Of a stretch of DNA of 64,000 bases, positions 1-12,485 are shown one piece after another. The stretch spans positions 980,001-1,044,000 of the forward strand of contig NC_058051.1 in the NCBI RefSeq assembly GCF_020085105.1. Direction: 5' to 3'. Position numbers and translations under genes: made by a program. The stretch's first letter is position 1. Each line of letters starts with the position of its first letter. Below the pieces are notes generated by a model, which was given only the letters and a program-made list of their open reading frames with translations, searched no databases and had not been told where the DNA came from. The stretch comes from Siniperca chuatsi (taxonomy: Eukaryota > Chordata > Actinopteri > Centrarchiformes > Sinipercidae).

Positions 1-483
1 CTTTATTAAAGTCATTTTCTAAAATCACTGCAGGCTTTCTGACAATCTGACGACCAGCTGCAAACATTGAAGGATTGTGGTTGTTTCGTTTCCGTCTCTT
101 TGAAGCATGCTGCTACCGTGTCCTGCTGCTTTTCCACAGTCTTTCATGTGATTCAGCAAAAGGCCTTAGACCTTTACAAAGTAGTCCTGAGCATGTGCAG
201 GATGTTTTGCGTGGTGAACACTGGGGCCCCCTCGTGGAATAATCCGCCACTGCGCCCTGACCCTGATCCTGATCCTGAAAGGTTTCCTTCCTTTTGTTCA
301 TGAGCCGGTGAACTGTATATTCAGTGTCTAGCTCTTTCTTTAAAGACGGACTGAGTCGTTACTCACTGATGACACAGATACTGTATGTGGCGTCCTGGTT
401 CATCTGCAGAAGGTCGGATACTTTGAATATAACTGAACTAAACTGGACATTGATCATTACATCTCTGCAATACTTGAATAACT

Positions 484-790
484 GTGCAATATCCGTGTAA
501 TACTCCTGTGCAATATTTAGTTGTTTTTCTTTCCTATTTATTATTCATACCCCCATTACTGCTGCTGCAATACTACTTATTACTTATATTATTACATTGC
601 ATTTATACCGTATTATCATCATCAACCGGTAAACCCACCTGGTACTTCATTTATTTTCTGACCTGTTTTTATAGTTTTTATAGTGTATTGTATTATATAT
701 TTTTTTCTCCTGCGTGCACTGACGTAAAGGCGAGCTGCTGTAACAAAGAGTTTCCCTTCAGGGATCAATAAAGTATTTCTGACTCTGAAT
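484..790 (+). repeat. Retroposon 3' end of the GGGATCAATAAAGT type
   Basis: The stretch ends in TTCAGGGATCAATAAAGTAT followed by TCTGACTCTGA, a tail seen at the 3' end of a very common fish retroposon. The same tail occurs at 11,995-12,030 and, inverted, at 50,868-50,900, so three copies lie in this window. The internal part is AT-rich, with ATTACTTATTATT-like words shared by the copies at 500-610 and 11,700-11,850. The exact family name is uncertain. Confidence 0.6.
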
Positions 791-847
791 ATAAATGTGG
801 TCGTTTGTATTTAGCTGAGAGAAAGAGAGAGAGGGTGACAGGACTGC

Positions 848-1408
848 AGCGGTGGAGACAACAAAGCACATTTGCTCAAGTACTTGAGTAGGCGACTTGA
901 TATTATATTACATTTGAGAATTGTATTCTCATACTTATGTACTTTATATGAAACAACTTGAGATATGAGCAACTTCCTTGGACTTATGTTTATTGATGTT
1001 TGCACTTTGATTTTATATTTGGACTCTTTCCTACTCGTTACTGCACCTGCTGCACATCGATTTCCCTCAGGATAAACTTTACTTTATGCTTCCACTGCGC
1101 TACATCTCGGGGGGAAATATCGTACTCTACATCGATCTGACAGCTTTCGTTACTTCGCAGATTCAAATCATTGATACAAAATATGATCAGCTAATAAATG
1201 ACGATGTGTTATTATAGATTGAGCTACCCAGCAGAACATAACGGGATTAAAATGAGCTCCAGCTTCAACATTAAAGTGATCCAATCATATAATATTCATT
1301 TTCCTGCAGTGGGTCATATTTTTCTGTAAAGTAAGATTTTGGATGCAGGACTTTTACTTGTAACGGAGTATTTCTACACAGTTGTGTTGGCGCTTCTTCC
1401 ACCACTGT
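848..1408. mobile_element. Degenerate MITE with AAGTACTTGAGT ends
   Basis: The left part carries GCTCAAGTACTTGAGTA and the right part GGACTTTTACTTGTAACGG...CTTCCACCACTG. Inverted, this is the CAGTGGTGGAA...AGTAAAAGT end of a widespread fish non-autonomous element. Related ends occur near 11,618-12,080, 12,550-12,625 and 50,220-50,345. Boundaries are approximate and no transposase is present. Confidence 0.5.
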
Positions 1409-1965
1409 GAGCTCTGATGACCCGAGCCCTGTGTGACTCTGACTTCAACTAGTAACATGTGTCACAACACACTCGGGGGTTTTGCTGGTTGTTAGCAAAC
1501 TTTAGCTAGCTATCACTGTGTAACTGAGTCAGTTCATGGCTCTTCTCTACCTGTACTACTATCACACTGTGCGTTAGCCTGTCAGAGAAATATTTCAGTG
1601 CTTTTGTCACTAAAGTAAAACAGGAAGTAAGCGCACATTATCTCATCAGGAGACGTATGTTTGTTGTTGGTCAGCTCGCTCTCAGTCAGGCCGCCTAACA
1701 ACTGACTCAAGAGAAATGACATGAATGTGCTGTCACCCTGTGAGTACAGCTTGGCCGCAGGGCTGTAATGGGCATTTACACTTCTGTCTGCTAACTGTCC
1801 ACCGTGCAACGTGTCGTATTTTATAGATGCTTAAATTATAGTCATGTGTCACTACATCTGTCAGTGATGATGCAAAATGATGATGATTAACAAGTGTCCA
1901 AATTTACTGCTCACGACTGAGTAAACTACAAACTTTTGCACACAGACTGTCTGGCTTTAAAGCCC

Positions 1966-1967
<2 letters not shown>

Positions 1968-2038
<71 letters not shown>
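1968..2038. repeat. (CA)n microsatellite
   Basis: Roughly 35 uninterrupted CA dinucleotides, flanked by unique sequence. This is an ordinary vertebrate microsatellite, probably polymorphic in length. Confidence 0.97.
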
Positions 2039-2042
<4 letters not shown>

Positions 2043-4200
2043 TTTCCACTGCTTTTACCTGATTCGAGCTCTTCTCACTTTGTGAAGGTGAGTACAGACT
2101 GTGATTGATCGTCATCTCTGTTGCTCCTTCTGCGGTGAAATGAACATTTTAAGGACTTTTAAGGGCCCAATCGCTGATCAGAGCCCCATCTTAATGAGAC
2201 CTCAGAGAGCCAATCAGGGATCGTTTTGAATCAGGAAGCTGAGGAGCTTCGTGGTCAGCCAGCACAGACCTGAAACGGCAAACAGAAGCTCATCATTTAA
2301 CGTAACGGCACGGACGGCCGCCTGAGCGCTGCGGGGAAGGCGACTGGCGAGTCACAGAACAACTTTCCAATATCTTCGACGGGGCCGCGCACAGGAGGGC
2401 CGAGCACTCGCCCGCCCGTCGATTTAGGGCCCCGAGGGCCGGCCGGGCCTCATCAGGAGTCTCTTACTGTCAGACAGGCACTGAGCACAGAATGACGTTC
2501 GCCTCATAAGATCTGCTCTCTCGTGTTCGTTATGACTCGTCTGCTGCTGCCTGCCCGTTCGCACCAGTGCATTCTGGGTGTTCTGCATGTTTTAATGGTG
2601 TGCTGTGTTATGTGCATTGAATGCAGCTTTGCTGTAATTTGGGAGAAGCCAAAGACAAATTTCCACTGAGGTGGACAATAAAAATGAATCAGATCTAATC
2701 AGTTCATTCCAATGAATCTGCGCGATCAGAGGATCTGCTCCAGGAGGCGAAATGAATCTGTGCAAAGCTAAGCTAACATGCTAAGAGTTTGATAACTGAC
2801 CGTTAGCAAGCTTGTTAGCTCAGAGAGCTTTGTGTTCCCTCTTCAATAGCTTTTAATTGAAAGAAATGGCGTGCAGCGGTGGACACAATGACAGTAGAGA
2901 GCTAATGGTTAGCTCTCCAGCTGCAGCAGGTCACCACCAGCCCTGCAGGTCGTCACTGTCACCAAGCTTCCACCTCTTTCACGTGGCGTCGAGCAAATGT
3001 GACTGCTGCATTATATTCACTGCAGATGCATCTGAATTCCCAGCATGGCTCTGCCTAGCTCCAACCTGAGCAGAGGTCTGACCCGCCACAGTAACTGAAC
3101 ACACCTGTCTCGAGGGTGTGCAGCCTTTAAAGGTACTTTTAGACATCACATGGCTACTCTCTGTACCACACTGTAGATATTTTTCAAAGCTGACATAGTT
3201 CTCATATCTCCGGACTGTAACTGTGGACTCTATCATATCCAAATCTGCAGAGTCTGAACAGTAAGTCTGTCGTCTTACTCCATCGGTTCAGTGATACAAA
3301 CACATCGTGTCCTCTCCGATAAGCCTCACAAACTGGAGTAGGTCACATCAGCCATAAAAAACCTACAGTTTGTTACACGATGGCCAGCCTGATATCAACC
3401 TCCTGCTTGATAATATTTATTTTTCTTACGCAAGGATACGTTCAATATGATAACACAGCTGATAGTGTCTTGAGGGCTGCAGCCAAGTTAATCAAACTGT
3501 TCAAACATGAAGAGTGTTCGTAGTGAAGGAATATCGAGTACGAACGGTTACATAGACCTTTGTCATGATGTTAAAGTGAATGGTAACTGTAAAGAAGTGC
3601 AAAGGCAGAAGCAGTAATCAAACTCAGAACAGGCTGGCTGTGGGGGCATCCATCTTTTTATTACTGATGCAGGACACAAAGCTCACATTAGTGAAGAGAC
3701 AGAGTTTTCCCTAATGGGGGGGGGGGCAGCTCACATTGTACCGCCTTATCTGTGCAGTTCCCTTTGATGTGGATGTACAACATTTACACGCCTTACGTAC
3801 GTTGAAAAAGTCAACAATCAGAGTCAGCAATCGAGTGGCCGTCGTCCCAAGTTTCCCTGTGGTTGACCCCAGGCCTGTCTGACCCCCCCCCCCCCCCTCC
3901 CCGGCTGCAGTTCATCTACGAGGCCACTCACAAACCGAACTGCCTCCAAAGTCCGTGCGTGTCCTCTACAGTTGAACCCTGGCTGAACGCACATCAAATA
4001 CAGAAAGTTATCTTTTTGTTGTCTAATAAAAACATCGCTTTATTTCCCAGGAGCTCTCGGGGCGGCTTGGACATAAGATTCAGAATAATCAGTTCACACC
4101 CTTTCAACAGTTAGCTGAACGTATTCCTTCCCTCCAAACCGATCACTGCGCTGTGTGCAGATACGTCAACTCATTAAAGCAAAACTATCATCCTCAGTGG

Positions 4201-4269
4201 AACTGTTAACTAACTGTTAACTAACTGTTAACTAACTGTTAACTAACTGTTAACTGTTAACGAACTGTT
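4201..4269. repeat. Short tandem repeat, 11-bp unit CTGTTAACTAA
   Basis: About five tandem copies of CTGTTAACTAA, the last shortened (CTGTTAACGAACTGTT). Each unit contains the palindrome GTTAAC. Confidence 0.9.
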
Positions 4270-6894
4270 CAGAACCATTCATCACATACAGTATTTCAGC
4301 CCTCCTGCATGTGGAGCTGCCTGATCATTCACCATAACTCTGTCTACACTTACAGATACACACACTCCCACATAAACACCACTACAAATATATACACACT
4401 TGTTGAGTGTTTCCCTGCTGAGCCGTCCTGACAGTCGCGTGTAGGTTTGTTATTAAGACGAAACACCACAATAAAGCTCCACACGACCGTCAGACGGGCT
4501 TTAGACTCTTAGCTTTGTTTCCAGCACAGTGAACCCATATCTTTAAAAAAACTCATCATGTTACAAATACTGAAGATATACTGAGAGTTTTATAAACTCC
4601 AAATAACATGATTGTGTGAGTGGCATATCTCTTCAGACCGGTGTGTTCCTGCCTGTCACTCATCCTGCGCTGTGACATGTGATAATGGACAGACCGGATC
4701 AGGGCGTCACTCCGAGCCACACAGTCTGGAAACGGGTCACTGACAAGGACTAATCACAAAGTCCTTGTCCCACATGTTGGTGTTTCATCATGTCTCTGGT
4801 CCAGAAGCACGACACTGAGCACATCAAAGATAAATCTGTTACATAACTCTTGTCAGAGTGCAAACATCAGCTCCCACCAGACAGCAGACACTTGAAGACA
4901 AAGGCTCCTGCAGGAGCAGAGGGATTTTACATCACTGCAGATGGTTTTGGCCGCTTTATGAGGTATTTTCTGAATGTCACATCACAATAATCCCGATACC
5001 TGTTTTCAGCACAAGTCCTCTAAATGAAACAACAAAACACGTAGTTTGTAACGGCGCTTTGCAGCAGTGTTTTCTGGTCTGTTACAAATCCCTGTTGGGA
5101 AGTTAATCTGTTTGATGGTGTGACAACGCTGGTTTAGGCGGTTCAGGGTTCGGGTTAAAATAAAATGACTTTGTTAAGGTTACCGGAGCTTTGTCACCAT
5201 GGCGACAATAACGACCACATGGTAAGGGTTTCGGGAGCGGTCATGGTTGAAAGAAACCAACGCTGACTGTCTGTTGGAAACAGGAAGTGAACAGCGGTTT
5301 CCTGGTAAAGTCTGCCGTCTTGTTGGCCCATCCATCCACCCCGACCATGGGTGTGTTAACAGAGCTGACACGCCGCCACTCAGCCTCGCCGCCAGCTGTT
5401 CCCACTGCAGCAACCAATCCCCCGCAGCATTCCCCCAGCATCTTTGTATAATGACCTTTTAAACCATGGAGGTTTAATATTAGCAAAACTTATGTGTGTG
5501 ACATCATCCCAATGTAAGGGGCGCAGGGGGCGGGGCCAGCAGGAGGAACACTAATGCACACGTGCAGTGGGCCACACAACGAGGAGGTCGGGTGGATGGA
5601 TGGGTAACAAAACATCGGACTCTAACACAGGAGACGAGTAGGTGCGTGTGGTTATTATTGTAACCGTGACGACGAAGATCCCCTAATCTCACCAGAGTCG
5701 TAATTTAAACCACAATGTTTCTCTAAACCTGGTTTTTGTGCCTAAAACTAACCAAACCCTAAGCACAGTGTACCTGAGGTGGTCCCGCAGGTGGAGGCGT
5801 CAGATCAGAAGCCTCTCGGTCACAAACAGCATTTAATAACAAGTCCGGTACAGATCGGCGGCTTCGCCACGCGGGGAAATGACTAGTTTGACCTAAGAAT
5901 TATGAAGCCTCAGTTTGAATGAGTTTGGAGTTTAAATAACACGTTCCATTATAACACCTGACAGTGTAACATCACCTGTAACGCAGTGCGCTCACTCTCA
6001 TGTCACCTCGGTCGCCTCCCTCTTAAGTCATGGGCTTCTTTGCTTTAACAAAATGGATCTAACTTCACGTCAAACCGTTCCCTCTGACAGTCGGGCTTTA
6101 AGCTCTGCAGTGGGAACCTCTTCCTACTACTTTGTCAATGAAACCTGCAGACAGTTTAGAGCCGTTGACTATGCTAGTGATCAAATCTCACAAAACTCAT
6201 GAACAGGTTTAAACGAGCAATTAATGGCAAGTTTGTGTAGTTAAGAGAGTTGGCTGAATCTGACGGGAACACTCGGTCAGGCCTCACAGAAAGAAATCAG
6301 AGACATTTAGAATATGAAAATGTTCTAGCGTGAGGCCCAGTGTCAGCTACTCCTGTAAAGATGACAACATTTTGAGCTGTTCTTGTGTAAAATGAAGCTT
6401 TCGTGTCCATTTTATTTTAAAGATGTTTGGCTGAAGTTATGAAAGCAACAGATAAAAGAAAGGTCAAAAGACTAAGTGACAAACGGAATAAAAACCTCTC
6501 TCCTGGTCACACTCAGTAATCATCTGTGTGTTTACACCCTCACTAATCGTAACAGTGTAAACACCAAACACTTATCACAATCTACTGTACGCTTGTTTCA
6601 CTGTCACATTCACTCCAACGCGGTGCAACGCAACAAGAGATCAGGAGGAACAAATAGCTTGATAAGGAAAGGTTGTTGGAGGTGACTGAGTCTGATTGTC
6701 CAATGATAACAACATGCACTCTGCACACACTGATCATATGAAACCTTGGTGTAGATCACTCCCTGTGTCAAGCAACAACTCTCCACCAAACAGCTAAAGC
6801 CCACCATGACCAGTATGGACACAGCTACACTCAGTGGACATTCAAACATGTGTTCAGCCCCTCTGATTGGACCAGTATGCAGGCAGGTGTGAGG

Positions 6895-7045
6895 TCACGT
6901 GACCTGACTCGAGTCAGACTCCAGTGCAAATTTGAGGACTTGCTTGACCAACATTGATGAAAGACTTGGCTTTAACTTGGCATTCATGACTTGAGGCTCG
7001 ACTTAGACTTGAGACAGATGACTCGAAAGGACTTGACAGCCTATT
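6895..7045. repeat. GACTTG/GACTCG short-period repeat
   Basis: Clustered, imperfect words GACTTGC, GACTTGG, GACTTGAG and GACTCGA recur every 10-20 bases. A second patch of the same words lies at 8,205-8,290. Such low-complexity blocks are common in fish genomes and are probably remnants of one repeat family. No coding content. Confidence 0.55.
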
Positions 7046-8366
7046 TGCATTTTTCTAGATATTGAGCGTGAACAGTTACCGCTTTGAAACATGATTGGGT
7101 GACAGCAGAAAACAACGCAAGACAGGATCGAGCTGAAAGCATGTTGAAAAGGGTTCTCCCACACCTGCCCAGATGTTCAGGACGGAGCATCACTAGTTTA
7201 AAGTCAGTGTCACTCTCCCTCTCTCTAATCAGCTGTGCGATAAATGCAGTCCTGCTGGATCAGGCAAACAAAACGGCAGGGGCGTAAACACAGACAGCGC
7301 AGGCAGACATGGGGTTGTTTTGTTAAATACTGCAGCTCCGTTTCAGCACCGCGGTGAGGTAGACAGCTCCTCTGCTCTCCGGAGCTGACGCTCGTGTCCC
7401 GTCAGAACTGTCCCTGGTCCTGATGGCCTGCTCTTTGACCTCTGCTTCCCCAACGGCCCCGGTTTCATTCGTCTGTCAAATCCAACACGTTGGTGTATAC
7501 ACACCGTGTGTGTGTGTGTGTGTGGTTCATAACTAGTCATTAGCCCATCGTGAGTGCCTTACACCACTGCAAAATGGTATTTTTTGAACTTTCAGTGCTC
7601 TAAATGAATGGATGCAGGCCATTAGTCTACACAATCCACAGCAGGAAACAGTAATCACAGCAATAGATATCTGGCAACCGTAGCGAAGCGCTTGCTTTGC
7701 ATCCCTGCCTCATCAACCCATTCAGAGCGCACATTTTTCTCATATGAACTCCGGACAACTTGGCTTGGTTTAGGGGTAGAGCGTGCAGGAGGAGGAGGAG
7801 TCTAACCGCGATGGAAGCGGAGGGCAGCGTGGCGGTCGGGCGGGGCAGCGGTCTGTTGGCTGCACCAGGCTCTCTTCATTCATAGCTGAACTGTGAGCAG
7901 GACGCACACTTTTACTTTCTCTGCCTGTGCTGATATCGATACCGGGCCCTCACGTATTTGGACGCAACAAAACTATGTTAAATATGTTTGCCAAAACTAA
8001 TACTGATACTTTTTAAACACATTTTTAACAACATGTCTTTTGCACCCAAAAGAGTATTGATAAGTATTGGTATCGATAAGCACTATCACTAGTGGTATTT
8101 GTAAATCTTAAGCATACCATATCCATCTCTAGTTGTAGAGACTAACTGACGAGCAGTTTTCTCGTGACATGGCTTACCACTGTACCCGTTTCTCTCTTCT
8201 TTCAAGGTGACTTGCTTGACATTTCGCAGTGACTCGACTCGACTTGCTTGAGTCTAAACGCAGTGACTTGGGACTTGCTTGAGACTTAGGCATCTGTGAC
8301 TTACTCCCACACCCATGTCTGATCCAGAAACACCTCCTGAACCACCGAGCGCTCTCCATGCTCAGT

Positions 8367-8412
8367 GTGTGTCTGGCTGCCTGCTTTGAAGGTCCAATGC
8401 AGCCAGACACAC
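8367..8412. repeat. Perfect 14-bp inverted repeat (hairpin)
   Basis: The arms GTGTGTCTGGCTGC (8,367-8,380) and GCAGCCAGACACAC (8,399-8,412) are exact reverse complements separated by an 18-base loop. Transcription in either direction would give a stable stem. No run of T follows and no gene is adjacent, so I describe the structure only. Confidence 0.85.
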
Positions 8413-11400
8413 GCTGGCCTGTGTTTACACTGCTGCAGGTTTAATAAGAAGGCAACAAAGCTGAGCAGGTGTTTGGTGGTTGGCCAGTTTTTCCCACTGG
8501 CTGAATCAAACATGAACACTGCAGATAAGGAATCCGAGTCCGACGCCACAGACACGACAGAGGGACTGAGTACACTGTAGTCTCACTGTGAGGAACGAAA
8601 TGTGAAATAATATCTGACTGGCTGTTTTTGTTAAACTGTTATCACTGTGCAGCGTTGTCACAAACTGGCTCAGGGAAAAAGGAGGGAGTCCATGCAAGAG
8701 ATACTTAAAACAAATGTAATAATAAAACTAAGTTAACACGGAGCAAACAATGGAGGGGGTAGCTCAGCAGTGAAAGGAGTGCACGTGTGGTGCTGAGGTG
8801 CTGAAGGTGCAAAACCAAAAGACAATGATGCAGCGTGGATGTCAGCTGTAGGAAGAGAGAGCCAGAGTGAGCACCTGGCCCAGGTGAACTAGATCAGCTG
8901 ACGACCCCCCCATGTCAGCCTTTACCTGCTGAGGTTGGACAGGACAGCCTGCAAGACACACAGCCACGTGTTTGTTGGGCTACTGGGAATCAAACCCCAG
9001 CTCTCTGGATGACCTTGAGCAAACCCACACCTCACTTCCACCTGGCATTAACACGTGATCTGTATCCGGATATCTGGATCAGGAAAAACACACGTTGAGA
9101 TCGGATCTCAGCCAGACCACATCTGGAGGCGGTGATCGGATCTCAGCCAGACAGAAATCACATCTGTACAGTTTTAACATATAAGAAAAAAGAAGTCGCA
9201 AGGCCATCTAACTTCCTGTTATCTCAAGCTTCCCGTCAAAAAGCTCCAGCTGAGCTCTTCTTCTGCAAAGGCAAAATATGTAGAACACATACAGCGGCAT
9301 TGCTTCAGGTGACTCTCGAGGGGCCACGCGAGACAAGGGTCACGGAGCCAAGCTAGCAGTAGTGCTAGCAAGCTTCTCCACCCGCTGTGATTTCCTTACC
9401 CTTACAGTATAAATCACGTCAGCGTAGTTAGGAAGGCCAGCGAAAAGTAGCCTCTGATGCCTTTAACTGTCAGTGCAAAGACATGTGGCCCGATGCCATC
9501 ATCCATACAACATATCCAGACACAGGTCGCATGTTATACCGGGGTTATCTGTCTGTTTCCATGAGGGTTTTTGTTTTAACTACTTCATCACACTCTTCTC
9601 TTTATCTGAACATTTGATTCAATTTGATTTCTTTGGCTATAATTAGTACTGTGATAGTTATCACTAGTGATCATTCACTGACGGCGATGTCATTTGTATT
9701 AGGGCAGTAGTGAACTCCACGCACCCCCACGTGTGCCTGTAATGTGCAAAGCACAGAGCAAAAAGTTAATCGGGTGTCCAGGCAGAAAATATCAGCCGGT
9801 CCGGCTGTTCTGGTACAGTGAAGCACTTTATTCTGGAGCTCAGGGACCAGAGCTGAAAAACCTTAACTCTGACATATGTAGTTCCAGACAGCTCAAGGTG
9901 CCATTTTGTACTCTGCATGATCAGCCCTTGTGTTCAATTTTATTTTCAATTAAATTTTATTTATACAGCGACAATTCATAACAGAAGTAATCTCACTGTG
10001 TGATGGCAGATGCTGCCGGCTGCTGCTGCTTTCTGATGGTGTGTTATTGCTGTTAGCTTGTCATTGTGTTTGCAGCTGCTCTGCTGCAGATACAACCCTG
10101 CTGATACGGTCGCAGGAAACAGAGGGCATCCAGATGCTTCAGCAGCCTTGACGAAGAGATAGGACACAGGCTCGGTGAACTCCTCACAGGCAGGTGGACC
10201 TGTTGACAGTCTGCTCAAATAACATGCTTTGTACACAAAAAGGCAGGCTGGCATATTGTGTCCATTTTTTGCATGCACAGCAAAAATGTCTGTGCGAGTG
10301 TCACATCAACAGCATGTCAGTGTTTCTGAGGGTTCAGAAGCTAATTTGACTGCCAAATGTCTGCTACAGACATGTATGAGCTTCACGGGCCGCCACATAA
10401 GTGTCACGGAAATATTTACGCTTTATACACTATATATTTATTCACTTTATGTACTAAATGTTACTTACATCAGTAAGTAATACCAAATACAGAGGAGTAC
10501 AAGTGCTGCTCTGAGCTTGACAGGGACCCCCCAGGTTTGGCCCCTATTGGACGCCACCCCTTACCCCACCATGCTACCCACCTATAACCCTCTGTGCATG
10601 ATGCGTATGTACACGGCGACCACACGTTCCCAGGAGTATAGAGATATGCATAAAATGAGCACAGAACGTTAAGATGGAGCCACAAAATAAGCTAATAATG
10701 CAGGATGTGAATTGGTCCAAACTTCACAATTCATCAATTTGCAATTAAACAAATAACCAAAAGCACCTGACATGCGGAGAACCTGGTTCGTTTGCCTGCT
10801 TTGCATGGTTGGTCATCCAGCTTTGACTGTGCGGTATGAGCCAACGTCAACTTCACTGGTTTCCATAATGAAATAGCCCTTTTTTACTAGAACTTCTTTT
10901 ACTTGCTAGCCAGTTAGCTATAGCTGAATACATTGCTCAGTTCAAAATCTATTTGCCACTTACCGACTGTAAACCGATTTCACTTCTACACCGTTAATGA
11001 CATGGGGGAAACACAGTTAGTGTTTCCAACTAGTTTCCTTTCACTTATTCATACATTTCTGTTGTGCAAATGAGAATATGTAATTTTGTTTTTAGGCAGA
11101 AAGGCTTGTTTGCCTTATCGACAGTGAATGTTGGTTTCTGTTAAACATGACCACAATCTTTCCCTAACCTTAACCAAGTCATTTTAGTTGCCTAAACCTA
11201 ACCACACCTTAACCAGAGAGGCAAAGCTGGCACAGAGCTAGCCAGGTAGCAGGCTAAATATTTAGCTCAGTTCTCAAAATATGTGTGACGCCCTCTGGAA
11301 GCATAATGCCCCCTACAGAAAGCAGTTATAAAACAAGCCAAGCTGAATATTATTTATACAATATTGTTTAAACATTAAACTCCCAGGATCAACGAGGGCC

Positions 11401-12189
11401 CACAGCTCATTTTTGCCCGGGGGCCCCCTGGGAGGGTGATCCGGCCCTGCACAGAGGTGGAAGGTCAGAAAACATTCAAATGAATCTTTATTATAAGTCA
11501 TCTGTAACAGTTCTGGAAGAAACTAAGACACGATGTTGCCCTGCTGATAGAGGCTAAAGATCAGAAAACAGTCCGTTAGGTTGGAGGACTTGTTGCATAT
11601 GTCCCGTCCTTACACACTGGTGGAAGAAGTATTCAGAGCTTCTACTTAAGTAAAAGAACAGAAGTATTATAATCTCTGTTTAACACTGCTGTGCAATATA
11701 CTCAGTTTAATTTAGTGATATTTATTCATACGTCTATCACTGCTGTGCAACATCCTCCGTCTCATAATAATCTTAATAAGCTGCACTTAACTTGACAGTT
11801 CATGCACTATTACTTATTACTTCTATTATTACATTGTATTATTATACCGTACATACTTATCATCAACCTCTAAATCCACTCTGTACTTTACACTTACTTA
11901 CTTTAATTTTATACTTTATTCCCAGTTGATGCTTCATCTATCTGACCTGTATTATATCTTTTGCTTCTGACGTGACAGTGAGCAGCTGTAGCAGAAGAGT
12001 TTCCCCTCGGGGATCAATAAAGTGATTCTGATAATCAAAATGTACTTAAAGTATCAAAAGTAAAAGTACTTGCTCTACAAATAATATATTATTATATTTT
12101 ACATGATGAGATTTTTAACACTGATGAATCGATGTGCGAGTAGCGGTCAGTGGACTAGTTTTAACCACTTTATACAATGAAGTTCGGTA

Positions 12190-12485
12190 GTTTAATCCAG
12201 TGGTTCCCAACCTAGGGGTCGGGCCCCTCCAAAGGGTCACCAGATAAATCTGAGGGGTCGTGAGATGATTAATGGGAGAGAAAGAAGAAGAAGCACAGTT
12301 CTGATACACAAATTTATATTAATGTTTTGGACTTTTCTCTAATCTTTGATTTTTAGTGAAACATCGGATAAGTGGATCTCTTTGGGATTCGAACAGTTAT
12401 TTAAATGAAAGCAACTGAAAAGTCCCATGAACAACTCAGAGACATCTGAGACAACGGGGCCAAACTAGACCAGCCACTGGTTTCA
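12190..12485. mobile_element. Probable hAT-type MITE
   Basis: It begins CCAGTGGTTCCCAACCTAGG, the classic Charlie/hAT terminal inverted repeat. About 280 bases on, GACCAGCCACTGG looks like a decayed opposite end. There is no transposase coding capacity. The left end is convincing, the right end less so. Confidence 0.5.

Noticed and set aside
2250..2480. Possible exon or promoter in a GC-rich patch
   Set aside because: CpG-rich, but no frame, splice pair or motif supports a gene.
8750..9000. tRNA-type SINE
   Set aside because: GGTAGCTCAGC resembles an A box, but no B box lies at the right distance in the same orientation.
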